A stretch of DNA of 36,758 nucleotides from assembly GCA_944325345.1 (NCBI GenBank), contig CALUZV010000030.1, forward strand, positions 1 through 36,758, read 5' to 3'. Source of the stretch: an uncultured Parabacteroides sp. (GTDB lineage: Bacteria; Bacteroidota; Bacteroidia; Bacteroidales; Tannerellaceae). Numbering within the stretch: the first letter of the stretch is position 1; each line of letters begins with the position of its first letter. The translations under genes and the position numbers were made by a program. Of the stretch, positions 15,880 to 22,666 are shown piece by piece. A model generated the notes under the pieces. That model saw nothing but the letters and a program-made list of their open reading frames with translations, searched no databases and was not told where the DNA came from.

Positions 15880-17058
15880 ATGAATACCAATCCCGTTAAA
15901 ATATTGAGCGTCGATGACGAACTGGACTTAGAGGATTTGTTTACCCAGTATTTCCGCCGGAAGATAAGAAAGGGGGAATACGAGTTTACTTTCGTGCACG
16001 ACGGACTGGAGGCGTTGCAGACGCTGCTTGCCCACCCGGACATCGACATTATCCTGAGTGATATTAATATGCCGGAGATGGACGGGCTGACTCTCCTGGC
16101 TAAGATTAATGAGATGCGCAATCCGGCGCTGAAGTGCATCATGGTCTCGGCCTACGGTGATATGGAGAATATCCGCACGGCAATGAACGAGGGGGCTTTC
16201 GACTTTACAACCAAGCCGATTAACCTGACCGATCTGGAACGGACTATCGAGAAGGCTGTCGCCCAAATCCAATTCATCAAGAAGGCGCAGCTGGAGCATT
16301 CCCAACTCGAGTCTATCCGCTCGGACTTACACGTCGCCCAAGAAATCCAGCAGACCATCCTGCCTAAGAACTTCCATCCTTTCCCGAAGTTAGACACACT
16401 GGAGATTTATGCCCACATGAACGCGGCGCAATACGTCGGCGGTGATTTCTACGACTTCTTCCCTATCGACGACTGCCGCCTGGGGTTTGTGATTGCCGAT
16501 GTCTCGGGGAAAGGTGTCCCTGCCGCTATCTTCATGGCTATCAGCCGGACTGTCATCCGCGCAATTGCCCTGACGGAGAAGTCGGCGGCGGAATGCATGG
16601 CGCGTGCCAACACCATTCTTTGCGGTGAGAGTGTAAATGATATGTTCGTTACGGCCTTCTATGGCATCCTGAATGTCCGGAACGGTCTGATGCTCTATTG
16701 CAATGCGGGGCACAATCTCCCGCTCTTGTTGCGAGGCAGCGGCGAAATCAGTTGGGTGCCCAAAACCGGCGACCTGGTGCTGGGGGCTTATCCCAATATG
16801 CCTTACCACGAGCAGACGCTCCAGTTCGAGCCGGGCGACAGCCTCCTGCTCTACACCGACGGGGTAACGGAGGCCCAGAACAAAGCCCGCGAGTTCTATG
16901 GCAACGACCGCCTCATCAAAGCATGCCGCCATCTGCCGGGCAGCAAACCGGAAGCCATCATCCATGCCGTCAGTGAAAACCTGCAGGCTTTTACCAAAGG
17001 GGCGGAGCAGTCTGACGATATCACAATGCTGGCGATAAAGGTTAGAAACGAAGAATAA
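15880..17058 (+). CDS. Response regulator with PP2C/SpoIIE phosphatase domain (RsbU-like)
   Basis: The 392-residue protein combines an N-terminal REC domain (about 1-125; SVDDE near the start, acceptor Asp61 in ILSDINMPEMDG, SAY and KP further on), a helical linker with DLHVAQEIQQTILP, and a PPM-type serine phosphatase domain (YVGGDFYDFF, IADVSGKGVPAA, CNAGHNLPLLL, YTDGVTEAQ, QSDDITMLAIK). Phosphorylation by the adjacent kinase should switch on dephosphorylation of the STAS protein. ATG 15880 is 15 bases after the kinase stop; an in-frame GTG at 15871 is possible. It is the last gene of the module, and a dyad repeat array follows directly. Confidence 0.94.
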   Translation: MNTNPVKILSVDDELDLEDLFTQYFRRKIRKGEYEFTFVHDGLEALQTLLAHPDIDIILSDINMPEMDGLTLLAKINEMRNPALKCIMVSAYGDMENIRTAMNEGAFDFTTKPINLTDLERTIEKAVAQIQFIKKAQLEHSQLESIRSDLHVAQEIQQTILPKNFHPFPKLDTLEIYAHMNAAQYVGGDFYDFFPIDDCRLGFVIADVSGKGVPAAIFMAISRTVIRAIALTEKSAAECMARANTILCGESVNDMFVTAFYGILNVRNGLMLYCNAGHNLPLLLRGSGEISWVPKTGDLVLGAYPNMPYHEQTLQFEPGDSLLLYTDGVTEAQNKAREFYGNDRLIKACRHLPGSKPEAIIHAVSENLQAFTKGAEQSDDITMLAIKVRNEE

Positions 17059-17072
17059 GGTTGCATCACCAT

Positions 17073-17185
17073 CGAGTGAGCCTCGCCATTCGATGCGAGT
17101 GTGCTTCGCCACTCGATGCGAGTGAGCCTCGTCATTCAACGTGAGTGAGCCTCGCCACTCGATGTGAATGGCGAGGCTCACTCGG
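17073..17185. repeat. 23-bp dyad-symmetric tandem array ending in an inverted copy
   Basis: Four direct 23-bp units start at 17073, 17096, 17119 and 17142, each of the form CGAGTG-N8-CA(C/T)TCG followed by ATG or ACG. A fifth, inverted copy (17167-17185) is the reverse complement of unit 1 over about 19 bases. Unit 4 with the inverted copy forms a perfect 15-bp stem, GAGTGAGCCTCGCCA against its complement, across 11 nt. It lies between the convergent phosphatase and amylase genes and may end transcription, although no T-run follows. Confidence 0.9.
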
Positions 17186-17210
17186 TATCAATACAAGGGG
17201 AAAGCCCGTT

Positions 17211-18932
17211 TTACTCCCCTTTTTCATAGGTAAACTTCAGAATCCGCACCGAATTGCCGGGGATTATCACCTGGTAGGGCCATGCATCAGTCAGCGTGCT
17301 GATGGTGGTATGGCCGGTGAGGAGGTCGGTTTCCGTCGCGGCGCGGTTCTCGCCGAAGCCGAGGGTCTGGAAGGCATCGGCAGGAATGGCGACGCGGACT
17401 TTCTGCTCGGCGCGGTCGAAGTTGGCGACTACAAGAATCACCTCGTTCTCGTATTTCCGCAGGAAAGCATATTGATGGTGGGCATTGAAGTAGGGGTTCT
17501 TGCCGTTTACATACATCAGGTCGTAGAAGGCACCGTTGACGATAGCCGGCTCAGACGCTGCAATGTTGAGGATGCGGCGGTAGAGGTCGCGCAGGAGACG
17601 CTGCTCGCTGCCGAGGTGTCCGCCGTCGAACTTGCCCCCATTTATCCAGTCTCGGAGCGAACGGAGGCTCCAGTAGTCGAAGATAGTCGTGCGGCCGTCG
17701 CGCCCGCTGAAGCCTTCTTCGTCCATGCCGGGTTCGCCGAGTTCCTGTCCGCTGTAAATCATCACCGGGTTGGTATTCATCAGCGCGGCTACCGCCAGAC
17801 CGGGGATGCCGGGCCAGGGCGAGCGGGCGAAGAAGTCGGAGGCGATGCGTTGCTCGTCGTGGTTCTCGAGGAAGTTGAGCATGTGCTCCTGGATTCCTTC
17901 GAGCGACTGCCAGCAGCGGGTGATGTCGGAGGCATATTGGTGGCCGCACATGACGGCACGCAGGGTGTCATACAAGCCTACCTTATCATATAAGTAATCG
18001 AAGTGTCCGGTGAAGATATAGTCCCTATAGAGCGAGGGGTTATAGACCTCAGCTATGAAGCATACATTATACGCCTGTTTGACAATAGGGATGACCCACT
18101 GCCAGAACTGCACGGGCACCATCTCCGCCATGTCGCAGCGGAAGCCATCCACACCCTTTCCGGCCCAGAAGAGGAGGATGTCGCGCATCTTGAGCCAAGT
18201 GCTGGGAATGGGGTCGAAGTGTTTCGTATGGCCGTTCAGGTAATCGACGCCGTAGTTGAGCTTGACCGTCTCGTACCAATCGTTGCGACCGGGATGAGCC
18301 GAGAAGCAATCGTTGCCTGTTACCTTGGCCGGGAACTCGCCGTACTCGTAGAACTCGGGGTCGGTCTCTGTGGCGAAGGGCAAGGTAAGGGCTTGGCCGG
18401 GGAGATAGTAGAAGTTGTTGTTCGGGTCGAAGGCTTTCGTGGTATTGTCGCGCTGGCCGAGGTCTTCGACGAAGGGAAGACGGACATCGGAATGGTATTC
18501 GCGGGCGACATGGTTCGGGACGAAGTCGATGATAACCTTCAAGCCGGCATCGTGAGTGCGGGCGACCAAGTCCTCGAACTCCTCCATGCGGTTCATGACG
18601 GAGTCGGCCAAGTCGGGGTCCACATCGTAATAATCCTTGATGGCGTAGGGCGAACCTGCATTCCCTTTGACCACAGCACTGTGATCTTTCTGGATATGGA
18701 AAAAGGAATAATCCGTGCGGGTAGCGTGTTCGATGACGCCGGTGTACCAGATGTGGGTAACACCCAGTTCCTTGATGCTTGCCAAAGCCTTCGGGGTGAA
18801 GAAGGAAAACTTTCCTACCCCGTTATCAATAATAGTCCCGTTGTGCACGAGGCCGGCATTCAGGTTGCCGAACCATCGGGGAAATACCTGGTAGATGACT
18901 ACTTTTTCTCTTTGTTCTCTTCGTTTGTCCAT
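17211..18932 (-). CDS. GH13 alpha-amylase family glycosidase, cytoplasmic
   Basis: The 573-residue GH13 enzyme has no signal peptide, so it probably acts on intracellular alpha-glucans or imported oligosaccharides. The four conserved regions are present: DFVPNHV (Asp136), GFRCDMAE with nucleophile Asp267, CFIAEVYNP with acid/base Glu295, and ENHDEQR with Asp359. A beta-sandwich C domain (about 480-570) closes the protein. The length is normal and all catalytic residues are present. It lies 66 bases downstream of the patatin gene on the same strand and could share its transcript. I saw no convincing promoter just upstream. Confidence 0.92.
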   Translation of the reverse strand: MDKRREQREKVVIYQVFPRWFGNLNAGLVHNGTIIDNGVGKFSFFTPKALASIKELGVTHIWYTGVIEHATRTDYSFFHIQKDHSAVVKGNAGSPYAIKDYYDVDPDLADSVMNRMEEFEDLVARTHDAGLKVIIDFVPNHVAREYHSDVRLPFVEDLGQRDNTTKAFDPNNNFYYLPGQALTLPFATETDPEFYEYGEFPAKVTGNDCFSAHPGRNDWYETVKLNYGVDYLNGHTKHFDPIPSTWLKMRDILLFWAGKGVDGFRCDMAEMVPVQFWQWVIPIVKQAYNVCFIAEVYNPSLYRDYIFTGHFDYLYDKVGLYDTLRAVMCGHQYASDITRCWQSLEGIQEHMLNFLENHDEQRIASDFFARSPWPGIPGLAVAALMNTNPVMIYSGQELGEPGMDEEGFSGRDGRTTIFDYWSLRSLRDWINGGKFDGGHLGSEQRLLRDLYRRILNIAASEPAIVNGAFYDLMYVNGKNPYFNAHHQYAFLRKYENEVILVVANFDRAEQKVRVAIPADAFQTLGFGENRAATETDLLTGHTTISTLTDAWPYQVIIPGNSVRILKFTYEKGE

Positions 18933-18998
18933 AGATGTTACAATTATCTATATTAATATAAGGTAGAAGCGCAGAAGGCCGTCCGCCCTCTCGGGGGA

Positions 18999-19844
18999 CT
19001 ACGGCTCCAAAGCCCGGGGAGGCATACCCGCCCGGATCGCTTCGACCAGTGAATTATCCAACTTGTTATCGCGAACGACTTGCTCGAAGGCGTGGACGGC
19101 AGCCTCATAACCGAGGTGCGCCAACTCCTCGATGCTCTCGAGGTCGAACGTCTTATACAGTCCCACTTGCTTCGACTCGATCAAGACATCGCACAGCTCG
19201 CGGTCTTCCAGCGTATTGGCCTGGAAGATGTAGTGGTATGAACGCTCAGCTATTCCCAACAATGTCTGCTTGTACTTCTGAGGCAACAGGGGACTGACAT
19301 TGACACCTATCACCCGCTCGCAGACCTCCCGGATGACCGAGACAGGGAAGTTGCGGAACAAACCTCCATCCACATAATGCACGCCGCCGATGGCAACGGG
19401 ACTGAAGATAATCGGGATGCTGCACGAGGCTGTTACGGCATCGACCAACGGCCCCTCGCGGAACTCATGGCTCTTGCCATTGTCCAAGTCCGTAGCCACA
19501 ATGACCATCGGTATGCTCAGGTCCTCGATGCGCTTCACCCGGAAATGTCCACTGAGGAAGTCGCGGAAGCGCTTCGTATCGAACAGGCCGGACTTCGGAA
19601 TCTGCAACTCCGTGAACTCCGAGAACTCCCGCCCCGTGAAGAGCGTCTTTATCTCCTCAGCCGAATATCCGTCGGCATAGAGGGAACCCATCAGCGCCCC
19701 CACGCTTGTCCCGGCAATGATATCCGGCTTCAAGCCGCATTCTTCCAGCACCTTAAAGGCTCCTATGTGGGCATATCCCCGTGCCCCTCCCCCGCTGAGG
19801 GCGAGGCCCAGCTTGTAGGGTCTCTCTTCCATCTTCTCTGTCAT
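18999..19844 (-). CDS. Patatin-like phospholipase (RssA-type)
   Basis: The 281-residue serine acyl hydrolase is likely to act on phospholipids or acyl esters in the cytoplasm, since no signal peptide is seen. The oxyanion loop GGGARG lies at 18-23, the nucleophile elbow GTSVG gives Ser47, and DGG at 159-161 gives the catalytic Asp159. The compact size matches bacterial RssA/YchK proteins, not secreted ExoU-type toxins. ATG at 19844 and ATG at 19832 (MEERPYKLG) are both possible starts. The gene diverges from the CBM9-like gene. Confidence 0.93.
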   Translation of the reverse strand: MTEKMEERPYKLGLALSGGGARGYAHIGAFKVLEECGLKPDIIAGTSVGALMGSLYADGYSAEEIKTLFTGREFSEFTELQIPKSGLFDTKRFRDFLSGHFRVKRIEDLSIPMVIVATDLDNGKSHEFREGPLVDAVTASCSIPIIFSPVAIGGVHYVDGGLFRNFPVSVIREVCERVIGVNVSPLLPQKYKQTLLGIAERSYHYIFQANTLEDRELCDVLIESKQVGLYKTFDLESIEELAHLGYEAAVHAFEQVVRDNKLDNSLVEAIRAGMPPRALEP

Positions 19845-19997
19845 ACTCCCGTCTCTACATCGTTCGCAGTGCCAAAGATGCCACTTTTATTTGTAATATC
19901 CGCCTTTTCCGAAGGCTTTTTTGCAAAGTAAGCCTAATTTTACCCATTTGTTGCGCATTTGGAACAGCCGTTACGAAGTCTTGACACCCCTCCTCCC

Positions 19998-20027
19998 TTG
20001 CCATTTCCTGAGAAAGCCGTACCTTTG
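19998..20027 (+). promoter_or_regulatory. Promoter of the CBM9-dgkA-PAP2 operon
   Basis: TTG (19998-20000), exactly 19 bp and TACCTTTG (20020-20027), ending 22 bases before the ATG at 20050. It is a full match to the Bacteroidota vegetative consensus. Confidence 0.85.
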
Positions 20028-20049
20028 CGCGACACAGATTCACATCCCT

Positions 20050-20700
20050 ATGAAGCAACTGAACGTACCCCATATCCCCGGCCTCGACAGCCTGGATTTG
20101 TCTTCCGTCGCCTCCGTCCTCGAAGTAAAGGGGACGCGGGCATACATCGACTCGCTCAACTGGCCGACTACCTTCCCCTACCAGCCCATCACCGCCTTCG
20201 ACATCGCCCGGAGCGACGACGAACTCTTCCTCCACTTCTTCTCCCGCGGCTTCTCGCTCCGCGCCGAGGCAGACTGCGACGGCACGCCCGTCTATCCCGA
20301 CAGCTGCGTGGAATTCTTTGTCCAAGAGGCCGGAGCGGAGACGTACCAGAACTTCGAGTTCAACTGCATCGGAACGTGCGAGGCCGGTCGCCGGCGTTCG
20401 CGCACCGAGGTCGAGCCTTTCTCCGCCGAGGAGTATGCCACCATCCGGCGATACACACAGCTGCCGCGCCGCCGCTTCTCCGAGCAGGGTGGCATCCACG
20501 CTTGGGAGCTTACGGTCGCCATCCCCTTCCGTCTCATGGGGCTGGACGCGGCGGAGCTTCCCGACAGCCTCCGGGCGAACTTCTACAAATGCGCCGACGG
20601 GACGCGCTTCCCCCACTACCTGAGTTGGAATCCCATCGACCTGCCGGAGCCTAACTTCCACTGCCCGCAGTTCTTTGGGAAAATAATCTTCGAGAAATAA
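20050..20700 (+). CDS. CBM9-like carbohydrate-binding family protein
   Basis: The 216-residue protein resembles the Bacteroidota carbohydrate-binding family 9-like proteins, with the motifs DSCVEFFVQ...YQNFEFNCIGT and a C-terminal NFYKCADGT...YLSWNPI...PNFHCPQFFG. No signal peptide is visible, which is odd for a sugar-binding module and leaves its location open. The frame continues upstream from a TTG at 19921, but ATG 20050 follows a perfect promoter and is preferred. dgkA starts 10 bases after its stop, so it heads a three-gene operon with lipid-carrier enzymes. The ligand is unknown. Confidence 0.82.
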   Translation: MKQLNVPHIPGLDSLDLSSVASVLEVKGTRAYIDSLNWPTTFPYQPITAFDIARSDDELFLHFFSRGFSLRAEADCDGTPVYPDSCVEFFVQEAGAETYQNFEFNCIGTCEAGRRRSRTEVEPFSAEEYATIRRYTQLPRRRFSEQGGIHAWELTVAIPFRLMGLDAAELPDSLRANFYKCADGTRFPHYLSWNPIDLPEPNFHCPQFFGKIIFEK

Positions 20701-20710
20701 AGCATATAGT

Positions 20711-21127
20711 ATGAAGAATGAAGAATTACATCCTGCCGAAGGGGGCCTGAAGAACTCCGGCTTCTCCCTCCGCAAGCGTCTCCGCAGCTTCCGCTACGCC
20801 TTCAACGGCATCCGACTTTTAATCACCGGAGAGGCTAACGCCTGGATTCACTGCGCCGCCGCCATCACCGTCCTCATCCTCGGTTTCGCCCTGGGCCTGA
20901 GCCGCTGGGAGTGGGTCGCCGTCGTCTTCGCCATCGGTGCGGTACTCTCGGCCGAGGCATTCAACAGTGCCATCGAAGCCCTCGCCGACGAGGTCTCGGA
21001 GGAATATCGCGAGCGTATCAAGCGGACCAAAGACATGGCCGCCGGCGCCGTCCTCCTCATCGCCCTGGCCGCCGCCGTGGTAGGTTGTATCATCTTTATC
21101 CCCAAACTCATAACTCTCAACTCTTAA
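20711..21127 (+). CDS. dgkA: Diacylglycerol kinase / undecaprenol kinase
   Basis: A small integral membrane kinase of 138 residues with three hydrophobic helices (about 47-63, 66-82 and 108-131). The catalytic motif AEAFNSAIEALAD supplies Glu82, Asn85 and Glu89, and RIKRTKDMAAGAV is the usual following segment. In many bacteria outside the Proteobacteria this family phosphorylates undecaprenol; in E. coli it phosphorylates diacylglycerol. The substrate cannot be settled from sequence. The adjacent PAP2 phosphatase would do the reverse reaction. The last codons (LNS, stop) are made of a CAACTCT-type repeat that continues into the intergenic gap. Confidence 0.92.
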   Translation: MKNEELHPAEGGLKNSGFSLRKRLRSFRYAFNGIRLLITGEANAWIHCAAAITVLILGFALGLSRWEWVAVVFAIGAVLSAEAFNSAIEALADEVSEEYRERIKRTKDMAAGAVLLIALAAAVVGCIIFIPKLITLNS

Positions 21128-21145
21128 TGCTCAACTCTCAACTCT

Positions 21146-21706
21146 ATGAAGACTCTCATCCTCTCCCTCTGCCTTGCCTTCGCCACCCTCTTCTCAGCCT
21201 TTGCCCAAGAAATACCGGTGCATGGCTCGCGCAAGGCCGTCCGAACCTCCGGCGACGTCCTCGCCTTGGTTACTCCCGCCGCCAGCCTCATCACCGTCCT
21301 CGCCCTTCAGGACTGGCAGGGCCTGAAGCAAGGCGCACTGGCCGGCGCGACCACCCTCGGAGTTACCTACGCCCTGAAGTACATCGTCAAGAAGGAACGC
21401 CCCGACCGCAGCGACCGCCACTCCTTCCCTTCGATGCACACCTCTGTCTCGTTCGCCGGGGCAGCCTTCATCCAGCGTCGCTACGGATGGCAGTGGGGCA
21501 TACCGGCTTACGCCCTCTCAGCCTACGTGGGATGGAGCCGCGTCTATGGCAAGAAGCACGACTGGTGGGACGTCGCTGCCGGGGCTGCCATCGGTGCCGC
21601 CAGCTCCTACATATTCACCCGCCCGTTTGCCCGCAAGCATGACGTATCTATCGCCCCGGTAGCCGGCGACGGGGCTATGGGGGTTTACTTCTCCATGCGC
21701 TTCTGA
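21146..21706 (+). CDS. PAP2 family lipid phosphatase, exported
   Basis: The 186-residue PAP2 phosphatase has a signal peptide (MKTLILSLCLAFATLFSAFA, then Q) and short hydrophobic segments. The three catalytic motifs are KKERP (82-86), SFPSMHTS (93-100, His98) and SRVYGKKHDWWD (131-142, His138 and Asp142). It should dephosphorylate lipid phosphates such as undecaprenyl pyrophosphate or phosphatidylglycerophosphate in the periplasm. It follows dgkA by 18 bases. The last 25 residues look like a short beta segment ending in Phe (YFSMRF), typical of outer-membrane-associated tails in this phylum, though this is only suggestive. Confidence 0.92.
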   Translation: MKTLILSLCLAFATLFSAFAQEIPVHGSRKAVRTSGDVLALVTPAASLITVLALQDWQGLKQGALAGATTLGVTYALKYIVKKERPDRSDRHSFPSMHTSVSFAGAAFIQRRYGWQWGIPAYALSAYVGWSRVYGKKHDWWDVAAGAAIGAASSYIFTRPFARKHDVSIAPVAGDGAMGVYFSMRF

Positions 21707-21719
21707 ATAAAACTGACGA

Positions 21720-21928
21720 CTCTGCGGAGAAAAATTTGCATCTCTGCGGAGAGAAAGTTATCTTTGTGCCAGAGAAGAAGTGAAATCACAGTGTGATTTG
21801 AATAAAACCACAGTATGATTTTATATAAATCACAGTATGATTTGGGTGAAATCACAGTGTGAATTCAGTTTTACTTCGAAGAGTAATTAACTTTACTCTG
21901 GGGAGTCATAAACTTTACTCCGCAGAGT
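21720..21928. promoter_or_regulatory. Ten phased palindromes upstream of the HU-like gene
   Basis: Palindromes are centred at about 21724.5, 21746.5, 21768, 21791, 21813, 21835, 21857, 21878.5, 21900.5 and 21922.5, always 22 bp apart within one base. Family 1 is CTC-TGCG-GAG (two copies plus a decayed third). Family 2 is AAATCACAGTGTGATTT or close variants (four). Family 3 is ACT(C/T)-N4-GAGT (three). The last ends 15 bases before the ATG. A promoter lies inside the array at 21736-21766. The layout suggests a multi-site operator in which each site faces nearly the same side of the helix, possibly used by the HU-like product itself (inference). Confidence 0.88.
21736..21766 (+). promoter_or_regulatory. 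Promoter of the HU-like gene
   Basis: TTG (21736-21738), 20 bp and TATCTTTG (21759-21766). The transcript would start near 21773 and so carry seven of the ten palindromes in its leader of about 170 nt. Confidence 0.75.
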
Positions 21929-21943
21929 CTAAAACATTACACC

Positions 21944-22576
21944 ATGGCAGCAGAATACATCATGCAGGAGATGAGAGACCTGCACAACGAGGGGAAGACC
22001 CTGCTCTACCCCCGCATCGTCCTCAAAGGTCAGATTGGGACGGAGGAGATGCTCGAGTCGATGACCCACGGGACGACCTTCAACGCAGCCGAGGCCGGGG
22101 GTGTGCTGAAGCTCGCGGCGACCTATCTGGCAAAGATGATGGCCAACGGTTACTCGGTTCGTATCGAGGGCATTGGCATCTTCGCGCCCACCATCGGGCT
22201 GAAGAAGGGGAAGGAACGCGAGCAGGCCGACGGCAGCGGGACGCGGCGCAATGCGTCGAGCCTCCGGTTCACCGGCGCCAGCTTCAGGCCGGACACGGAA
22301 CTGATTCAACAGATGCAGTTGATGGGGCAACTCCGCCGCTCGGAGCAGGACGGGAGCCTGCGGAAGCCGAAGTATGATGCCGAGGAGAGGCTGGTGAAGT
22401 TGAAGGAGTATCTAACTAAGAAAAAGCGGATTAGCGTCGGCGAATATGCCTATATGATGGGGATGAGCCACTCGACGGCGGGGCGCGAACTGCGCCGCTG
22501 GGCCGGGGACGAGGCGAGCGGGATTGAGAGCCGGGGGGCCAGGGCGTGGCTGCGATACACCCTGCGGGAGTTATGA
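21944..22576 (+). CDS. HU-like DNA-binding protein (HU-HIG type) with C-terminal HTH-like region
   Basis: The 210-residue protein has an N-terminal HU/IHF-like domain (about 1-125). Its core NGYSVRIEGIGIFAPTIGLKKG corresponds to the HU beta-strand region, as in Bacteroidota HU-HIG proteins. The C-terminal part (about 143-210; AEERLVKLKEYLTKKKRISVGEYAYMMGMSHSTAGRELRRWA) looks like a helix-turn-helix and is not part of classical HU. It probably binds DNA; whether it is architectural or a specific regulator is unknown. The gene sits directly behind a ten-palindrome array. The stop codon lies inside a GAGTTATG repeat that is found inverted before cls. Confidence 0.85.
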   Translation: MAAEYIMQEMRDLHNEGKTLLYPRIVLKGQIGTEEMLESMTHGTTFNAAEAGGVLKLAATYLAKMMANGYSVRIEGIGIFAPTIGLKKGKEREQADGSGTRRNASSLRFTGASFRPDTELIQQMQLMGQLRRSEQDGSLRKPKYDAEERLVKLKEYLTKKKRISVGEYAYMMGMSHSTAGRELRRWAGDEASGIESRGARAWLRYTLREL

Positions 22577-22660
22577 GTTATGAAGTATGAGTAAAAGTCC
22601 GTATCTTTGCGAAAGCGTTCCGAGCGACTCGGGACTCGTAACTCATAACACATAACTCAA
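22568..22660. repeat. Inverted repeat flanking the cls promoter
   Basis: GAGTTATGAGTTATG (22568-22582), which includes the HU-like stop codon, pairs imperfectly with the CATAACACATAACTC stretch near 22645-22660. TATCTTTG (22602-22609) lies between the arms, so pairing in single-stranded DNA or antisense RNA would enclose the promoter. Confidence 0.6.
22602..22609 (+). promoter_or_regulatory. -7 element upstream of cls
   Basis: TATCTTTG, 57 bases before the ATG at 22667. No clear TTG lies 19-21 bp upstream. Confidence 0.55.
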
Positions 22661-22666
22661 CAAGAG

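Noticed and set aside
19855..20775. 306-codon minus-strand open frame opposite the CBM9-like gene
   Set aside because: The plus strand has a perfect promoter and a recognisable CBM9-like protein. The minus-strand frame has no domain.
21783..21865. Intrinsic terminator or attenuator made of AAATCACAGTGTGATTT hairpins
   Set aside because: The dyads have a one-base centre and no T-runs follow, so they are poor RNA terminators. DNA-level recognition is more plausible.
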